Source: JBKDZR01 sp047971485
GTDB taxonomy: Bacteria; Pseudomonadota; Alphaproteobacteria; Rhodobacterales; Rhodobacteraceae
Length of the DNA stretch: 13,188 bases
Reading direction: 5' to 3'
Assembly: GCA_047971485.1 (NCBI GenBank)
Contig: JBKDZR010000029.1
Coordinates: 1 to 13,188 of the forward strand
Part shown: in pieces, positions 1-7,252 of the stretch
Layout: each line of letters opens with the position of its first letter
Position numbering within the stretch: the first letter of the stretch is position 1
Translations under genes and position numbers: made by a program
Notes under the pieces: model-generated
What the model was told of the DNA's origin: nothing
Databases searched by the model: none
What the model saw: only the letters and a program-made list of their open reading frames with translations

Positions 1-251
1 TCGCGCCGGGCCCCGCCGCGCAGTTCCACCAGGGCATTGGGTTCATCCGACCCGGCGGTCAGTACGCCCCGCGGGCGGTGATACTTGAACGACCGGCCCA
101 TCAGCCGCACGCCATTGGCCAGCAGCGCCGAGGCCAGCGTATCGCCGGGATGGCCCTGATAGGCCTTGCCGTCGAAGGTGAAATGCAGCGTTCGTTGCCG
201 GTCGATCAGGCCCCCGGACAGGCGGTTCTTCGCATTCTCAAGGCTGCTCAT
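1..251 (-). CDS. soxA: Sarcosine oxidase subunit alpha, N-terminal part (runs off the window)
   Basis: This is the N-terminal 83 codons of the large subunit of heterotetrameric sarcosine oxidase, which oxidises sarcosine to glycine and passes the one-carbon unit to tetrahydrofolate in the cytoplasm. The visible part carries the conserved N-terminal ferredoxin-like region of the family, including GHPGDTLASALLANGV, FKYHRPRGV and a GSDEPNALVEL-like stretch. The start codon at 249-251 overlaps the soxD stop as ATGA, typical of translational coupling, and a G-rich stretch lies about 9 bases upstream. The NAD-binding, folate-binding and C-terminal domains lie outside the window, so intactness cannot be judged. 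In known operons soxG (gamma subunit) usually follows. Confidence 0.93.
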   Translation of the reverse strand, partial: MSSLENAKNRLSGGLIDRQRTLHFTFDGKAYQGHPGDTLASALLANGVRLMGRSFKYHRPRGVLTAGSDEPNALVELRGGARR

Positions 252-535
252 TTGCTGCGCCCCCGTTGCCGCGCGACATCGCGGGCCAGTTCGACATTGG
301 TGATCTCATGGGTCACGGTGTTGCGGGTCACCACCAGCCAGGACCGGTCGCCCTGTTCGTGAAACCACAATTCCCGGTGTGCGCCGGCGGGGTTGTCCCG
401 CAGGTACAGGTAGTCGTGAAATTGCTCGGCGGCATCCTCGGCCTGCCAGTCGGGGCGCTCAATCAGGGCCGCATCGCCCAGATAGGTGAATTCCTGGGCA
501 TCGCGGGGGCCAAGCAGCGGGTGGTTGATGATCAT
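248..535 (-). CDS. soxD: Sarcosine oxidase subunit delta (zinc ligands not conserved)
   Basis: Small 95-residue delta subunit of heterotetrameric sarcosine oxidase. The length and the motifs LLGPRDAQEFTYLG, YLYLRDNPAG, HRELWFHEQG and RNTVTHEI are those of the family. The start at 533-535 is chosen because a GAGGGGAG Shine-Dalgarno lies 7 bases upstream, overlapping the end of soxB; an in-frame extension upstream reads back into soxB and has no site. The soxB stop is 13 bases away and the soxD stop overlaps the soxA start. In the Corynebacterium and Stenotrophomonas enzymes this subunit binds zinc through Cys6, Cys9, His59 and Cys63. Here the CPxCGPR motif reads HPLLGPR and the last cysteine is Asp63; only His59 remains. 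The subunit is therefore probably zinc-free but otherwise well preserved. Confidence 0.95.
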   Translation of the reverse strand: MIINHPLLGPRDAQEFTYLGDAALIERPDWQAEDAAEQFHDYLYLRDNPAGAHRELWFHEQGDRSWLVVTRNTVTHEITNVELARDVARQRGRSK

Positions 536-548
536 CGCAGGGCTCCCC

Positions 549-1799
549 TCAGTGCAGGTTGGGTTGGGCGCCAACGCCCTTTTCGTCGATCATCAGCCCG
601 CGGCGGAACCGATCGAAGCGATAGGCGGTGGCGGTCTTGTGGGGCGTGTCGGTGGCCAGCAGATGCGCAAAGGCATAGCCCGAGGCCGGCGTGGCCTTGA
701 ACCCGCCATAGCACCAGCCGCCGTTGAAATAGAGGCCTTCGATATCGGTGCGATCAATGATCGGCGATCCGTCCATGGACATGTCCATGATGCCGCCCCA
801 CATGCGCAGCAGCCGTGTCCGCCCGATGATCGGCATCAGGGCCATGCCGCCCTCGGCCACATCCTCGACCGTGGGCAGATTGCCGCGTTGCGCGTAGCTG
901 TTATAGCCGTCCAGATCGCCCCCGAAGACCAGCCCGCCCTTGTCCGACTGGCTGACATAGAAATGCCCGGCGCCAAAGGTGACAACCCCGGGCAGGACCG
1001 GCTTCAACCCCTCGGAAACAAAGGCCTGCAGCACGTGGCTTTCGATGGGCAGGCGCATGCCGGCCTTGGCCATCAGCCGCCCCGAAGATCCGGCCACCGC
1101 TGCGCCGACCTTCTTGGCGCCGATGAAGCCACGGGTGGTTTCAACCCCCAGGCAGGTGCCGTTCTCGATGCGGAAGCCCGTGACCTCGCAGTTCTGGATG
1201 ATGTCGACGCCGCGCATGTCAGCGCCGCGCGCATAGCCCCAGGCCACCGCGTCATGGCGCACGGTACCGCCCCGGGGCTGCAACAGTCCGCCCTTGATCG
1301 GAAAGCGTGCATCGTTGAAGTTGAGGAACGGGTACATGGCCCGGACACCTTCCGCATCCAGCAACTCGGCATCGGCACCGTTCAGGATCATGGCATTGCC
1401 GCGCCGGGTGAAGGCATCACGCTGCGCATCCGAGTGGATCAGGTTGAGGATCCCGCGCTGGCTGACCATGGCGTTATAGTTCAGATCCTGTTCCAGCCCT
1501 TCCCACAGCTTCAGCGAGAATTCGTAGAACGGCTCATTGCCATCCAGCAGATAGTTCGAGCGGATGATCGTCGTGTTGCGCCCGACATTGCCGCCGCCGA
1601 TCCAGCCTTTCTCGATCACCGCAATCCGGCGTTCGCCAAAGGTTTTGGCCAGGTAGAAGGCGGTGGCCAGGCCGTGGCCGCCCCCTCCGATGATCACGAT
1701 GTCATAATCGGGCTTGGGGTCGGGGTTGCGCCAGACTGGCGTCCAACCCTTGTGACCGGTCAGCGCTTCCTTGAGGACGCGCAAGGCTGAGTAATGCAT
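549..1799 (-). CDS. soxB: Sarcosine oxidase subunit beta
   Basis: Catalytic flavoprotein subunit (416 residues, the usual length) of heterotetrameric sarcosine oxidase. It oxidises the N-methyl group of sarcosine and passes electrons through FAD and FMN to oxygen. A dinucleotide-binding motif sits near residues 33-48 (DIVIIGGGGHGLATAF), followed by the acidic end of strand beta-2 (VIEKG). The stretch QPRGGTVRHDAVAW contains His182, which corresponds to the histidine (173 in Corynebacterium) that carries covalent FMN at the alpha-beta interface. The C-terminal part has the DAO-type ending (FNGGWCYGGFKATPASG). The start at 1797-1799 is preferred because a GGAGGGAG site precedes it by 4 to 7 bases and the protein then begins MHYSALRVLKEAL as in homologues; a 30-codon upstream extension looks non-coding. 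It is the first gene of the soxBDA operon. Confidence 0.96.
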   Translation of the reverse strand: MHYSALRVLKEALTGHKGWTPVWRNPDPKPDYDIVIIGGGGHGLATAFYLAKTFGERRIAVIEKGWIGGGNVGRNTTIIRSNYLLDGNEPFYEFSLKLWEGLEQDLNYNAMVSQRGILNLIHSDAQRDAFTRRGNAMILNGADAELLDAEGVRAMYPFLNFNDARFPIKGGLLQPRGGTVRHDAVAWGYARGADMRGVDIIQNCEVTGFRIENGTCLGVETTRGFIGAKKVGAAVAGSSGRLMAKAGMRLPIESHVLQAFVSEGLKPVLPGVVTFGAGHFYVSQSDKGGLVFGGDLDGYNSYAQRGNLPTVEDVAEGGMALMPIIGRTRLLRMWGGIMDMSMDGSPIIDRTDIEGLYFNGGWCYGGFKATPASGYAFAHLLATDTPHKTATAYRFDRFRRGLMIDEKGVGAQPNLH

Positions 1800-1852
1800 G
1801 GGGCTCCCTCCGGGCGTTTCCCAAGGGGTACCCCGGGCCAAGGGGCGTGTCG

Positions 1853-1888
1853 TGTCGGAATCGGACAGAGGTCCGCGCAAATCCGACA
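1853..1888. promoter_or_regulatory. Inverted repeat upstream of soxB, possible operator
   Basis: TGTCGGA (1853-1859) and its exact reverse complement TCCGACA (1882-1888) lie 54 to 89 bases upstream of the soxB start, on the soxB promoter side. The 22-base gap is compatible with a dimeric regulator bound on two turns of the helix. A further TCGGACA at 1861-1867 adds a related half-site. No regulator gene is adjacent, so the link to sarcosine control is inference only. Confidence 0.22.
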
Positions 1889-2606
1889 TGCGGTGGGGTT
1901 TGTTTCATGGTGTGGTCGCGGGGCGGGGGTCCGATCTGACGCCACGGCAAGGGGCAAAAGCCGCTTGGATGCATTGCAGCGCGTGGCGCAAGGGTGTAAA
2001 GTGGTGGCGAAGAGTCGGAACATGCCGCGCACCGCCCATGGGGCTGAACAGGACATGATGCTCTTTACCCTCTCAACTTATGCGCAGGCCGCCGGTGACG
2101 GACCAACCTTTGATTGCGCGTGCTCTGCTGTAATGCGCGTAGCCCGCAAATTTCATCCGATATGGGTGTAAATTTGTAAACAATGCACCGACTGTGTTTC
2201 GAAAATTTCGTGATCGTTCCGGCTGTTGGGGAATTCCTTTTCCCGTTTTGGCGAATGGTAGGCGCGTTGGATGGGGCGATATTCTTGTTTCGTTCTCTCG
2301 TGATTTCGCGCTTGTGGTCCACCGAAGGTGGGGGATCGCATCGGCAAAGATAGGGGGGACGGGTTGAAGATAAAACAAAAAATCTTCCATCCTTGGCGGG
2401 GCCGGACACGCTGTTTTTCAAGGCGCTGCTGTGGTTGCGACCTGATCGTGCCGTGAGTGGAGTTCCGGAAATTTTCGCTTGACTTCAATAGTTTTGCCCG
2501 AGGGATCTGGTTAAATCTGCGGATAAAAATAGATCGAACCGGGCTGGAAATTGCGTAAGGCTTGTGCAGCCCGAGGATCTGTGGATCTCAGATGGCGGTC
2601 TTTTGC

Positions 2607-2640
2607 CGATTTAATAAATCGTTTGGAAAATCTCTATACC
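2607..2640 (+). promoter_or_regulatory. AT-rich perfect palindrome overlapping a weak promoter
   Basis: CGATTTA-A-TAAATCG (2607-2621) is a perfect palindrome with 7-base arms, notable in GC-rich DNA. A weak promoter reads through it: TTAATA (2611-2616, 4 of 6 to the -35 consensus), an 18-base gap, then TATACC (2635-2640, 4 of 6 to the -10 consensus). That arrangement would put an operator over the -35 region of the gene at 2949, leaving a leader of about 300 bases. The regulator is not identifiable from the sequence. Confidence 0.3.
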
Positions 2641-2776
2641 ACCCGAGTCGCAGTAGTTAAGAGTCACCGCAGAATATCTAAGGGGGCGGCAACTGGGGGC
2701 TGCCCTTCTTCTTAGGAGGTGTGCCGAAAGCCGGTGTGGCGACGATGGTCGCCGGCGCCGAGATGAAATGAGCCGA

Positions 2777-2818
2777 TTGTCGACAAAGCTCTTGTCGTGA
2801 AGGTTGCTGCGTAACCTT
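2777..2818. repeat. Cluster of nested inverted repeats in the presumed leader
   Basis: Three small dyads are packed into 42 bases: the perfect palindrome TTGTCGACAA (2777-2786); a hairpin formed by CGACAA (2781-2786) with TTGTCG (2792-2797); and a hairpin of AAGGTT (2800-2805) with AACCTT (2813-2818) around a 7-base loop. The first two share bases and so exclude each other. This could be an operator, or a leader structure ahead of the gene at 2949. Each arm is short and chance is possible. Confidence 0.3.
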
Positions 2819-2948
2819 TCCCTGGCTGGCTGTAAGGGGCGGGGCATGCTGTGCATGCTCTTGCCAGTAAAATGAAATCCCGTTGGTGCTGCGCCGTGCC
2901 GGAAAGGTCCAGGTATGGGCGCGCCTCGCTACTGAAAGCGACAATTTG

Positions 2949-5900
2949 ATGCCTCTCGCTTCTTTCTCTGATGATATCCTTTATGTCGGCCACAGTCTGG
3001 TCGGGTTTGACATACCCGAATTCGTCGAAGGCTTTACCGAAGCCTCCGGTGGTACCGGCAAGAGCGACGCACAGGTCATCATCGGTGCGCCGCTGAAATA
3101 CAACTGGCAGAATGGGGCGTCGGCCCAGGGCGTGAACGCCCGCACTGCCCTGGCCAGCGGTGATTACGAAGTTCTGATCCTCACGGAGGCGGTGCCGCTG
3201 GACAACCACCTGCAATGGTCCAGCAGTGCTGAATATGCCGGAAACTATGCAGCGTTGGCCGTCAATTCCAATCCTGGCGCGCGGGTCTATGTCTATGAAA
3301 CCTGGCACAGCCTGCTCAGCGGAACCGGCCAGCCCGTGGAATGGGATAACGGCGATCATATCCCGTGGCGGGAGCGGATCGAACAGGACCTGCCGAAATG
3401 GCAGAGCATCGTGGACGGGATCAACACCCGGATTGACGGAACCGGGGCCGCCCCCGCGCAGCTTATCCCGACCGGTCAGGCCTTTGCCCATTTGCATGAT
3501 GCCATCGCCGGTGGCCGCATTCCCGGTGTGACCAGCATCTGGGATTTCTTTCAGGATGATATCCATCCCAATGATCTGGGGGCCTATTTCATCTCGCTGG
3601 TGCAGTTCGCGACGATCAACGAGCTGAGCTATGACGATCTGGCCGCCCTGCCGACGACGATCGAAGCGGCCTGGTGGCGCATCGCGACCATCTCGCCCGA
3701 TATTGCCAATGCGCTGAAGGTGATCACCGCCGAGACGCTGACCGATTTCTTCGGGGATACGGGCCCCGGGGTGCCCGATCCGGATCCCGAGGTCATCATT
3801 GAGGAACCGGTCAATCTGGCCCCTGTGGCGCAGGACGATGATGCCACCACCGACGAGGGCGAAAGCGTTGTCATCAATGTGTTGGCCAATGACAGTGATC
3901 CGGAAGGCGATACGCTGAAATTGGGGGCCATCGGGTCGGCGGGCCATGGCACGGTGACCAAGGTCGATGGCGGATTGCGCTACACCCCGGATGCCGGTTT
4001 CTCGGGTGTCGACGGGTTCACCTATGTCGTCGAGGATGGCAATGGCGGCCGCAGCACCGCCGAGGTCGCGGTTGAGGTTCTTGCAAAGCCACAGGTCATT
4101 CCCGGCGCGTTGCTGGTGAATGGCGAAGAGCTGACGGTCCGGAGCTATCGCGATGCCACCGGGCGCGGTCAGGATGAAGGGCAGGCCACGGTATCGGCGG
4201 ATCAGACCGCGGTGACGCTGTCGCAGAATGCCTGGAAATGGCTGGAACTGGACTATGAGGTGACGGCGAACACCGTCATCGCCTTTGATTTCTCGACCAC
4301 CAAAGAAGGGGAGATCCTCGGCATCGGCTTTGATACCGATACGCGGATCAGCGAGCAGTGGTTCCTTCAGGTCTATGGGTCGCAGGCCTTTGGCCATAAT
4401 CAGGGGATCGACCGGTATTCCGGCACTGGCACGCAATCCTATGAGATCGCGGTTGGGCAGTATTTCCAGGGCAGCTTTGACCGCCTGGTGCTGAGCAATG
4501 ACAACGATGCCTGGTCCGGCGGCGCCGCCACCTATTCCAATATCCGGATCTGGGAACGTGGTTTCCAGGTGAATGGCACCGGGTATGACCTGGACGCCTA
4601 TGGTGTCGGGAGAAACGGTTCGGGCCTGCAGGATGAAGGGCGGGCGACCCTTTCGGGCGGCGGGTCCACGGTCACCCTGACGAACAATGCCTGGAAAAGC
4701 GTGGATTTCAACTATACCGTCACCCAGAACACGGTGCTGCGCCTGACGCTTGACGTGGCCCGTCTGGGTGAATTGCACGCTATCGGCTTTGATACGGACA
4801 GTATCATGGATGATAGCCACGCGTTCACCTTTGCCGGAACCCAGCGGGGCTGGGGTGAGGAAAGCACGCGGGCGCTCTATGATGACGGCCTGGGTGGTGC
4901 GCAGCAGATCGAGATCAGGGTCGGGGATTATTTCACCGGCGATTTCAGCAAGCTGTTTTTCGTTGGCGATGATGACGCCAATGTCGGGGCCCGGACGATT
5001 TTCTCGAATGTCGAGATCTTCGAAGCGGCGCCGGAAATTGCACAATCCGATGCCTCGAAAGTGCAAACGGAACCGGCGGCCAAGGCAGTTCTGGTGCCGG
5101 ATGCCGCGCAGGAGACTGCCGAGGGGGTGTTGAACCCCAGCGTTGCGGCGAACCTGGAATTCGTCCGCGATTACGCCACCAGTGTGCCGTTCATCGATAT
5201 TGCCAAGATGATGCGCGAACCGTTCGCCTTGCAGGCCGGAACCTATGAATGGAATGAGGTTCTCAATGGTCGTGAATTGCAGGCAACCGGCTATCTCGAC
5301 GATAATGGCTATCCGACGCAACTGCCCCAGGGTGCGAAAGTTTCGTCGATTATCATGACCGAAATGCCGGCCGAGGCGACGTCGGTTAGTGGTCGTTATC
5401 GGCTGACCTATGAAGGGGAAGGCAAGCTCGAACTCTGGGGCTCGGCCCGCAATATCGATCTGAGCACCCCAGGCGAGATCTGGTTCGATTACACGGCCGG
5501 CACGGGCCCGTTCGGCATTCACATCACTGCGACGGATCCGGGCAAAACCGGCGATTACATCCGTGATATCTCGATTGTGCGCGAAGATCATATCGCCATG
5601 CATGAGGTCGGGGCCGTGTTCAACCCGACCTGGCTGGAACATCTCGAAGACCTGCGCATGGTCCGCTTCATGGATTGGATGAACACCAACGGCTCGACGC
5701 AATCAGAATGGGCCGATCGCCCGATGCCAGAAGATTTCGTCTGGACCCAGGGGGTGCCGGTTGAGGTGATGGTGGCGCTTGCCAACCGGATCGGGGCCGA
5801 TCCGTGGTTCAACATCCCGCACCTGGCCACGGACGAATATATCGAGAATTTTGCCGCCTATGTGCGCGATAATCTGGATCCGTCGCTGAAGGCGCATGTG

Positions 5901-7088
5901 GAATATTCCAACGAGATGTGGAATTTCTCCGGCGCGTTCGGTCAGACGGCCTGGGCACAGGAACAGGCTGCGGAACGCTGGGGGTCTGGGGTCAACTGGA
6001 TGGAATTCGTTGGCATGCGTGCCGCGAATGTCGCCCAGATCTGGGATCGGGTGTTCGACGAGCAGGCCGATGAACGCGTCGTCAACGTGATCGGCGTTCA
6101 GACCGGCTGGAAGGGGCTCGAAGTGCCGCTTCTGACCTCGCCCCACTGGGTCGCGGAAAACCCGGCTGAAAACCTGGCGCCGCATGAATATTTTGATGCC
6201 TATGCGGTGACGGGGTATTTCGGTGGGGATCTGGCCTATGAACAGGCCAACGATGTCTTCACCTGGATAGACCAAAGCCGCCGTGCCGCAGAAGCAGAGG
6301 CGAGCAACCTGGGTCTGCAAGGAAACGCGCGCAGCACCTATATCGAGGAACACAAATTCGATCTGGCCGTGTCCCGGGCGGTCGATGCGATCCATTCAAG
6401 CACGCTCGATCAACTTGTCTCGGATCTCTGGCCCTATCACCGTGCGGTGGCGGACAGCTACGGGCTGGACATGATCATGTACGAGGGCGGCACCCATGTG
6501 GATCCGGGGCCGTACCGCTGGAATTCCCCCGAACTTCTGGAATTCTTTGAACATCTGAACTACACGCCGGAACTGGCTGCCGTGTATGACAGCCTGCTGG
6601 AAGCCTGGCAGGAGGTCGGCGATGGTCCGTTCAACGCCTATACCGACATCGCGAAAAGCGGCGTTTGGGGTGGGTTTGGCCACCTGCGGCATATCGATGA
6701 CGATACCGCCCGCTGGCAGAAACTTCAGGACTACAACGCCGATGTCGAGGCTTGGTTCGGTGATCGCGACGCGGGGGCCTTTGATCAGGGTCTGATCCTG
6801 GTGGGTGCGGACGGAGCGGACACCCTGACAGGGACCGTCGAGGACGATATCCTGATCGGCGGCGGCGGCAACGATCTGCTGGTGTCTGGCGGTGGCTATG
6901 ACCGCATCCACGGGGGTGCGGGGGTCGATACGGCCCGTCTGGCCGGTCAGCGCGATGAATTCGTGTTCAACTGGGACGGGGATAACCTGATTGCTGACAG
7001 TGAAACCGCGTCGATCGTTCTGCGCGATATCGAGCGGCTGACTTTCAGCGACGAACCTGGCGTTTCGCTGTCGGTTATCGACCTCTGA
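2949..7088 (+). CDS. Secreted modular RTX protein: SGNH esterase-like, cadherin-like, two beta-modules, clan GH-A-like glycosidase
   Basis: A 1379-residue multidomain protein, probably acting outside the cell on a polysaccharide. Domains in order: residues 9-260, an SGNH hydrolase-like fold with YVGHSLVG (Ser17 in the GDS position) and DDIHPNDLG (Asp203, His206 in the DxxH position); 291-381, a cadherin/Ig-like domain (VINVLANDSDPEGDTL); 388-536 and 539-692, two copies of a beta-rich module; about 735-1272, a TIM-barrel-like domain with VEYSNEMWNF (Asn988-Glu989, the Asn-Glu acid/base pair of clan GH-A) and MIMYEGGTH (Glu1179, candidate nucleophile); 1286-1330, RTX nonapeptides; then a short C-terminal cap. 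There is no signal peptide, which with the RTX tail fits type I secretion. The ATG at 2949 is chosen because the SGNH fold begins at once; a TTG at 2883 would add 22 unlike residues, and neither start has a strong ribosome site. The neighbouring co-polymerase gene supports an exopolysaccharide role. Substrates are unknown, and the glycosidase call rests on motifs alone. Confidence 0.85.
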   Translation: MPLASFSDDILYVGHSLVGFDIPEFVEGFTEASGGTGKSDAQVIIGAPLKYNWQNGASAQGVNARTALASGDYEVLILTEAVPLDNHLQWSSSAEYAGNYAALAVNSNPGARVYVYETWHSLLSGTGQPVEWDNGDHIPWRERIEQDLPKWQSIVDGINTRIDGTGAAPAQLIPTGQAFAHLHDAIAGGRIPGVTSIWDFFQDDIHPNDLGAYFISLVQFATINELSYDDLAALPTTIEAAWWRIATISPDIANALKVITAETLTDFFGDTGPGVPDPDPEVIIEEPVNLAPVAQDDDATTDEGESVVINVLANDSDPEGDTLKLGAIGSAGHGTVTKVDGGLRYTPDAGFSGVDGFTYVVEDGNGGRSTAEVAVEVLAKPQVIPGALLVNGEELTVRSYRDATGRGQDEGQATVSADQTAVTLSQNAWKWLELDYEVTANTVIAFDFSTTKEGEILGIGFDTDTRISEQWFLQVYGSQAFGHNQGIDRYSGTGTQSYEIAVGQYFQGSFDRLVLSNDNDAWSGGAATYSNIRIWERGFQVNGTGYDLDAYGVGRNGSGLQDEGRATLSGGGSTVTLTNNAWKSVDFNYTVTQNTVLRLTLDVARLGELHAIGFDTDSIMDDSHAFTFAGTQRGWGEESTRALYDDGLGGAQQIEIRVGDYFTGDFSKLFFVGDDDANVGARTIFSNVEIFEAAPEIAQSDASKVQTEPAAKAVLVPDAAQETAEGVLNPSVAANLEFVRDYATSVPFIDIAKMMREPFALQAGTYEWNEVLNGRELQATGYLDDNGYPTQLPQGAKVSSIIMTEMPAEATSVSGRYRLTYEGEGKLELWGSARNIDLSTPGEIWFDYTAGTGPFGIHITATDPGKTGDYIRDISIVREDHIAMHEVGAVFNPTWLEHLEDLRMVRFMDWMNTNGSTQSEWADRPMPEDFVWTQGVPVEVMVALANRIGADPWFNIPHLATDEYIENFAAYVRDNLDPSLKAHVEYSNEMWNFSGAFGQTAWAQEQAAERWGSGVNWMEFVGMRAANVAQIWDRVFDEQADERVVNVIGVQTGWKGLEVPLLTSPHWVAENPAENLAPHEYFDAYAVTGYFGGDLAYEQANDVFTWIDQSRRAAEAEASNLGLQGNARSTYIEEHKFDLAVSRAVDAIHSSTLDQLVSDLWPYHRAVADSYGLDMIMYEGGTHVDPGPYRWNSPELLEFFEHLNYTPELAAVYDSLLEAWQEVGDGPFNAYTDIAKSGVWGGFGHLRHIDDDTARWQKLQDYNADVEAWFGDRDAGAFDQGLILVGADGADTLTGTVEDDILIGGGGNDLLVSGGGYDRIHGGAGVDTARLAGQRDEFVFNWDGDNLIADSETASIVLRDIERLTFSDEPGVSLSVIDL
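4110..5024 (+). repeat. Tandem duplication of a ~150-residue beta-rich module inside the RTX protein
   Basis: Residues 388-536 and 539-692 of the large protein align along their whole length. Shared landmarks in order are: VNG at the start, QDEGxAT, NAWK, a TVTxNTV-like strand, GExxxIGFDTD, GxYFxGxF, and a TYSNIRIWE/IFSNVEIFE ending. The copies have diverged strongly, so the duplication is old. The pattern resembles carbohydrate-binding beta-sandwich modules found beside glycosidases and polysaccharide lyases. I do not assign a CBM family. Confidence 0.8.
6804..6938 (+). repeat. RTX calcium-binding nonapeptide repeats
   Basis: Five successive nine-residue units (GADGADTLT, GTVEDDILI, GGGGNDLLV, SGGGYDRIH, GGAGVDTAR) follow the GGxGxDxLx pattern, the middle one exactly. 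Such repeats fold as a calcium-loaded beta-roll and accompany type I secretion signals. About 50 residues remain after them, ending in a LRDIERLTFSD cap common in RTX proteins. The array is short, giving two or three calcium sites at most. Confidence 0.88.
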
Positions 7089-7114
7089 TCTCAAGCGGAT
7101 CGGCAACACAACAG

Positions 7115-7146
7115 ACCCCGCCTGGTTCTTTCGAGCCGGGCGGGGT
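7115..7146 (+). terminator. Strong hairpin terminator after the RTX gene
   Basis: Bases 7115-7128 pair with 7133-7146 over 14 positions (two of them G-T) around a TTTC loop, with ACCCCGCC and GGCGGGGT at the base. It begins 26 bases after the stop codon. There is no T-run after it, which is common in GC-rich alphaproteobacteria. It separates the RTX gene from the downstream co-polymerase gene, suggesting that gene has its own promoter or depends on read-through. Confidence 0.75.
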
Positions 7147-7205
7147 GACGTATCGGGGCCTCCCGGTTATTTTCGGACCATCGTGAACGTTATTTCAGCT
7201 TTGAC

Positions 7206-7217
7206 GGTGTAAACACC
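7206..7217. promoter_or_regulatory. Small palindrome upstream of the co-polymerase gene
   Basis: GGTGT-AA-ACACC is an exact inverted repeat with 5-base arms, 36 bases before the start at 7253. It follows TTGACG (7201-7206), a good -35 match, but no -10 element lies at 16-18 bases, so I do not call a promoter. It may be an operator; the evidence is weak. Confidence 0.2.
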
Positions 7218-7252
7218 ATAAAGCGGTGCGGATGTGATTCTCGATCCGGCCG

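Larger units (their letters stand above)
1800..2948. other. Divergent intergenic region without a recognisable gene
   Basis: This 1.15 kb stretch separates the divergently transcribed soxB and the large RTX gene. The open frames crossing it are short, lack family-like sequence and mostly run in low-information proline/arginine-rich translations. About 2150-2700 is visibly richer in A and T than the flanking genes. It must hold the sox promoter near 1800 and probably a long leader or control region for the gene at 2949. Palindromes at 2607-2621 and 2777-2818 are listed separately. No tRNA-like fold, transposon end or riboswitch that I recognise is present. Confidence 0.6.

Noticed and set aside
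486..1790. A 434-codon plus-strand frame over soxB.
   Set aside because: It is the shadow of soxB, whose motifs, ribosome site and operon context are clear; the plus-strand translation has no recognisable domain.
2065..2488. Overlapping minus-strand frames of 105 to 118 codons in the intergenic region.
   Set aside because: Three frames are open at once with no family-like sequence, no ribosome site and composition unlike neighbouring genes.
2479..2516. TTGACT followed by TTAAAT as a promoter.
   Set aside because: The gap is 26 bases, and no -10 hexamer sits at 16-18 bases.
2714..2771. A perfect AGGAGGT followed by a 16-codon frame from GTG 2721 (VPKAGVATMVAGAEMK).
   Set aside because: The GTG abuts the AGGAGGT with no spacing and later starts are too far or too short. 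A leader peptide cannot be excluded, but nothing supports it.
2712..5702. A 996-codon open frame on the minus strand opposite the RTX gene.
   Set aside because: It is antisense to well-recognised domains and has no family-like sequence. Codon bias in GC-rich DNA commonly leaves the opposite frame open.
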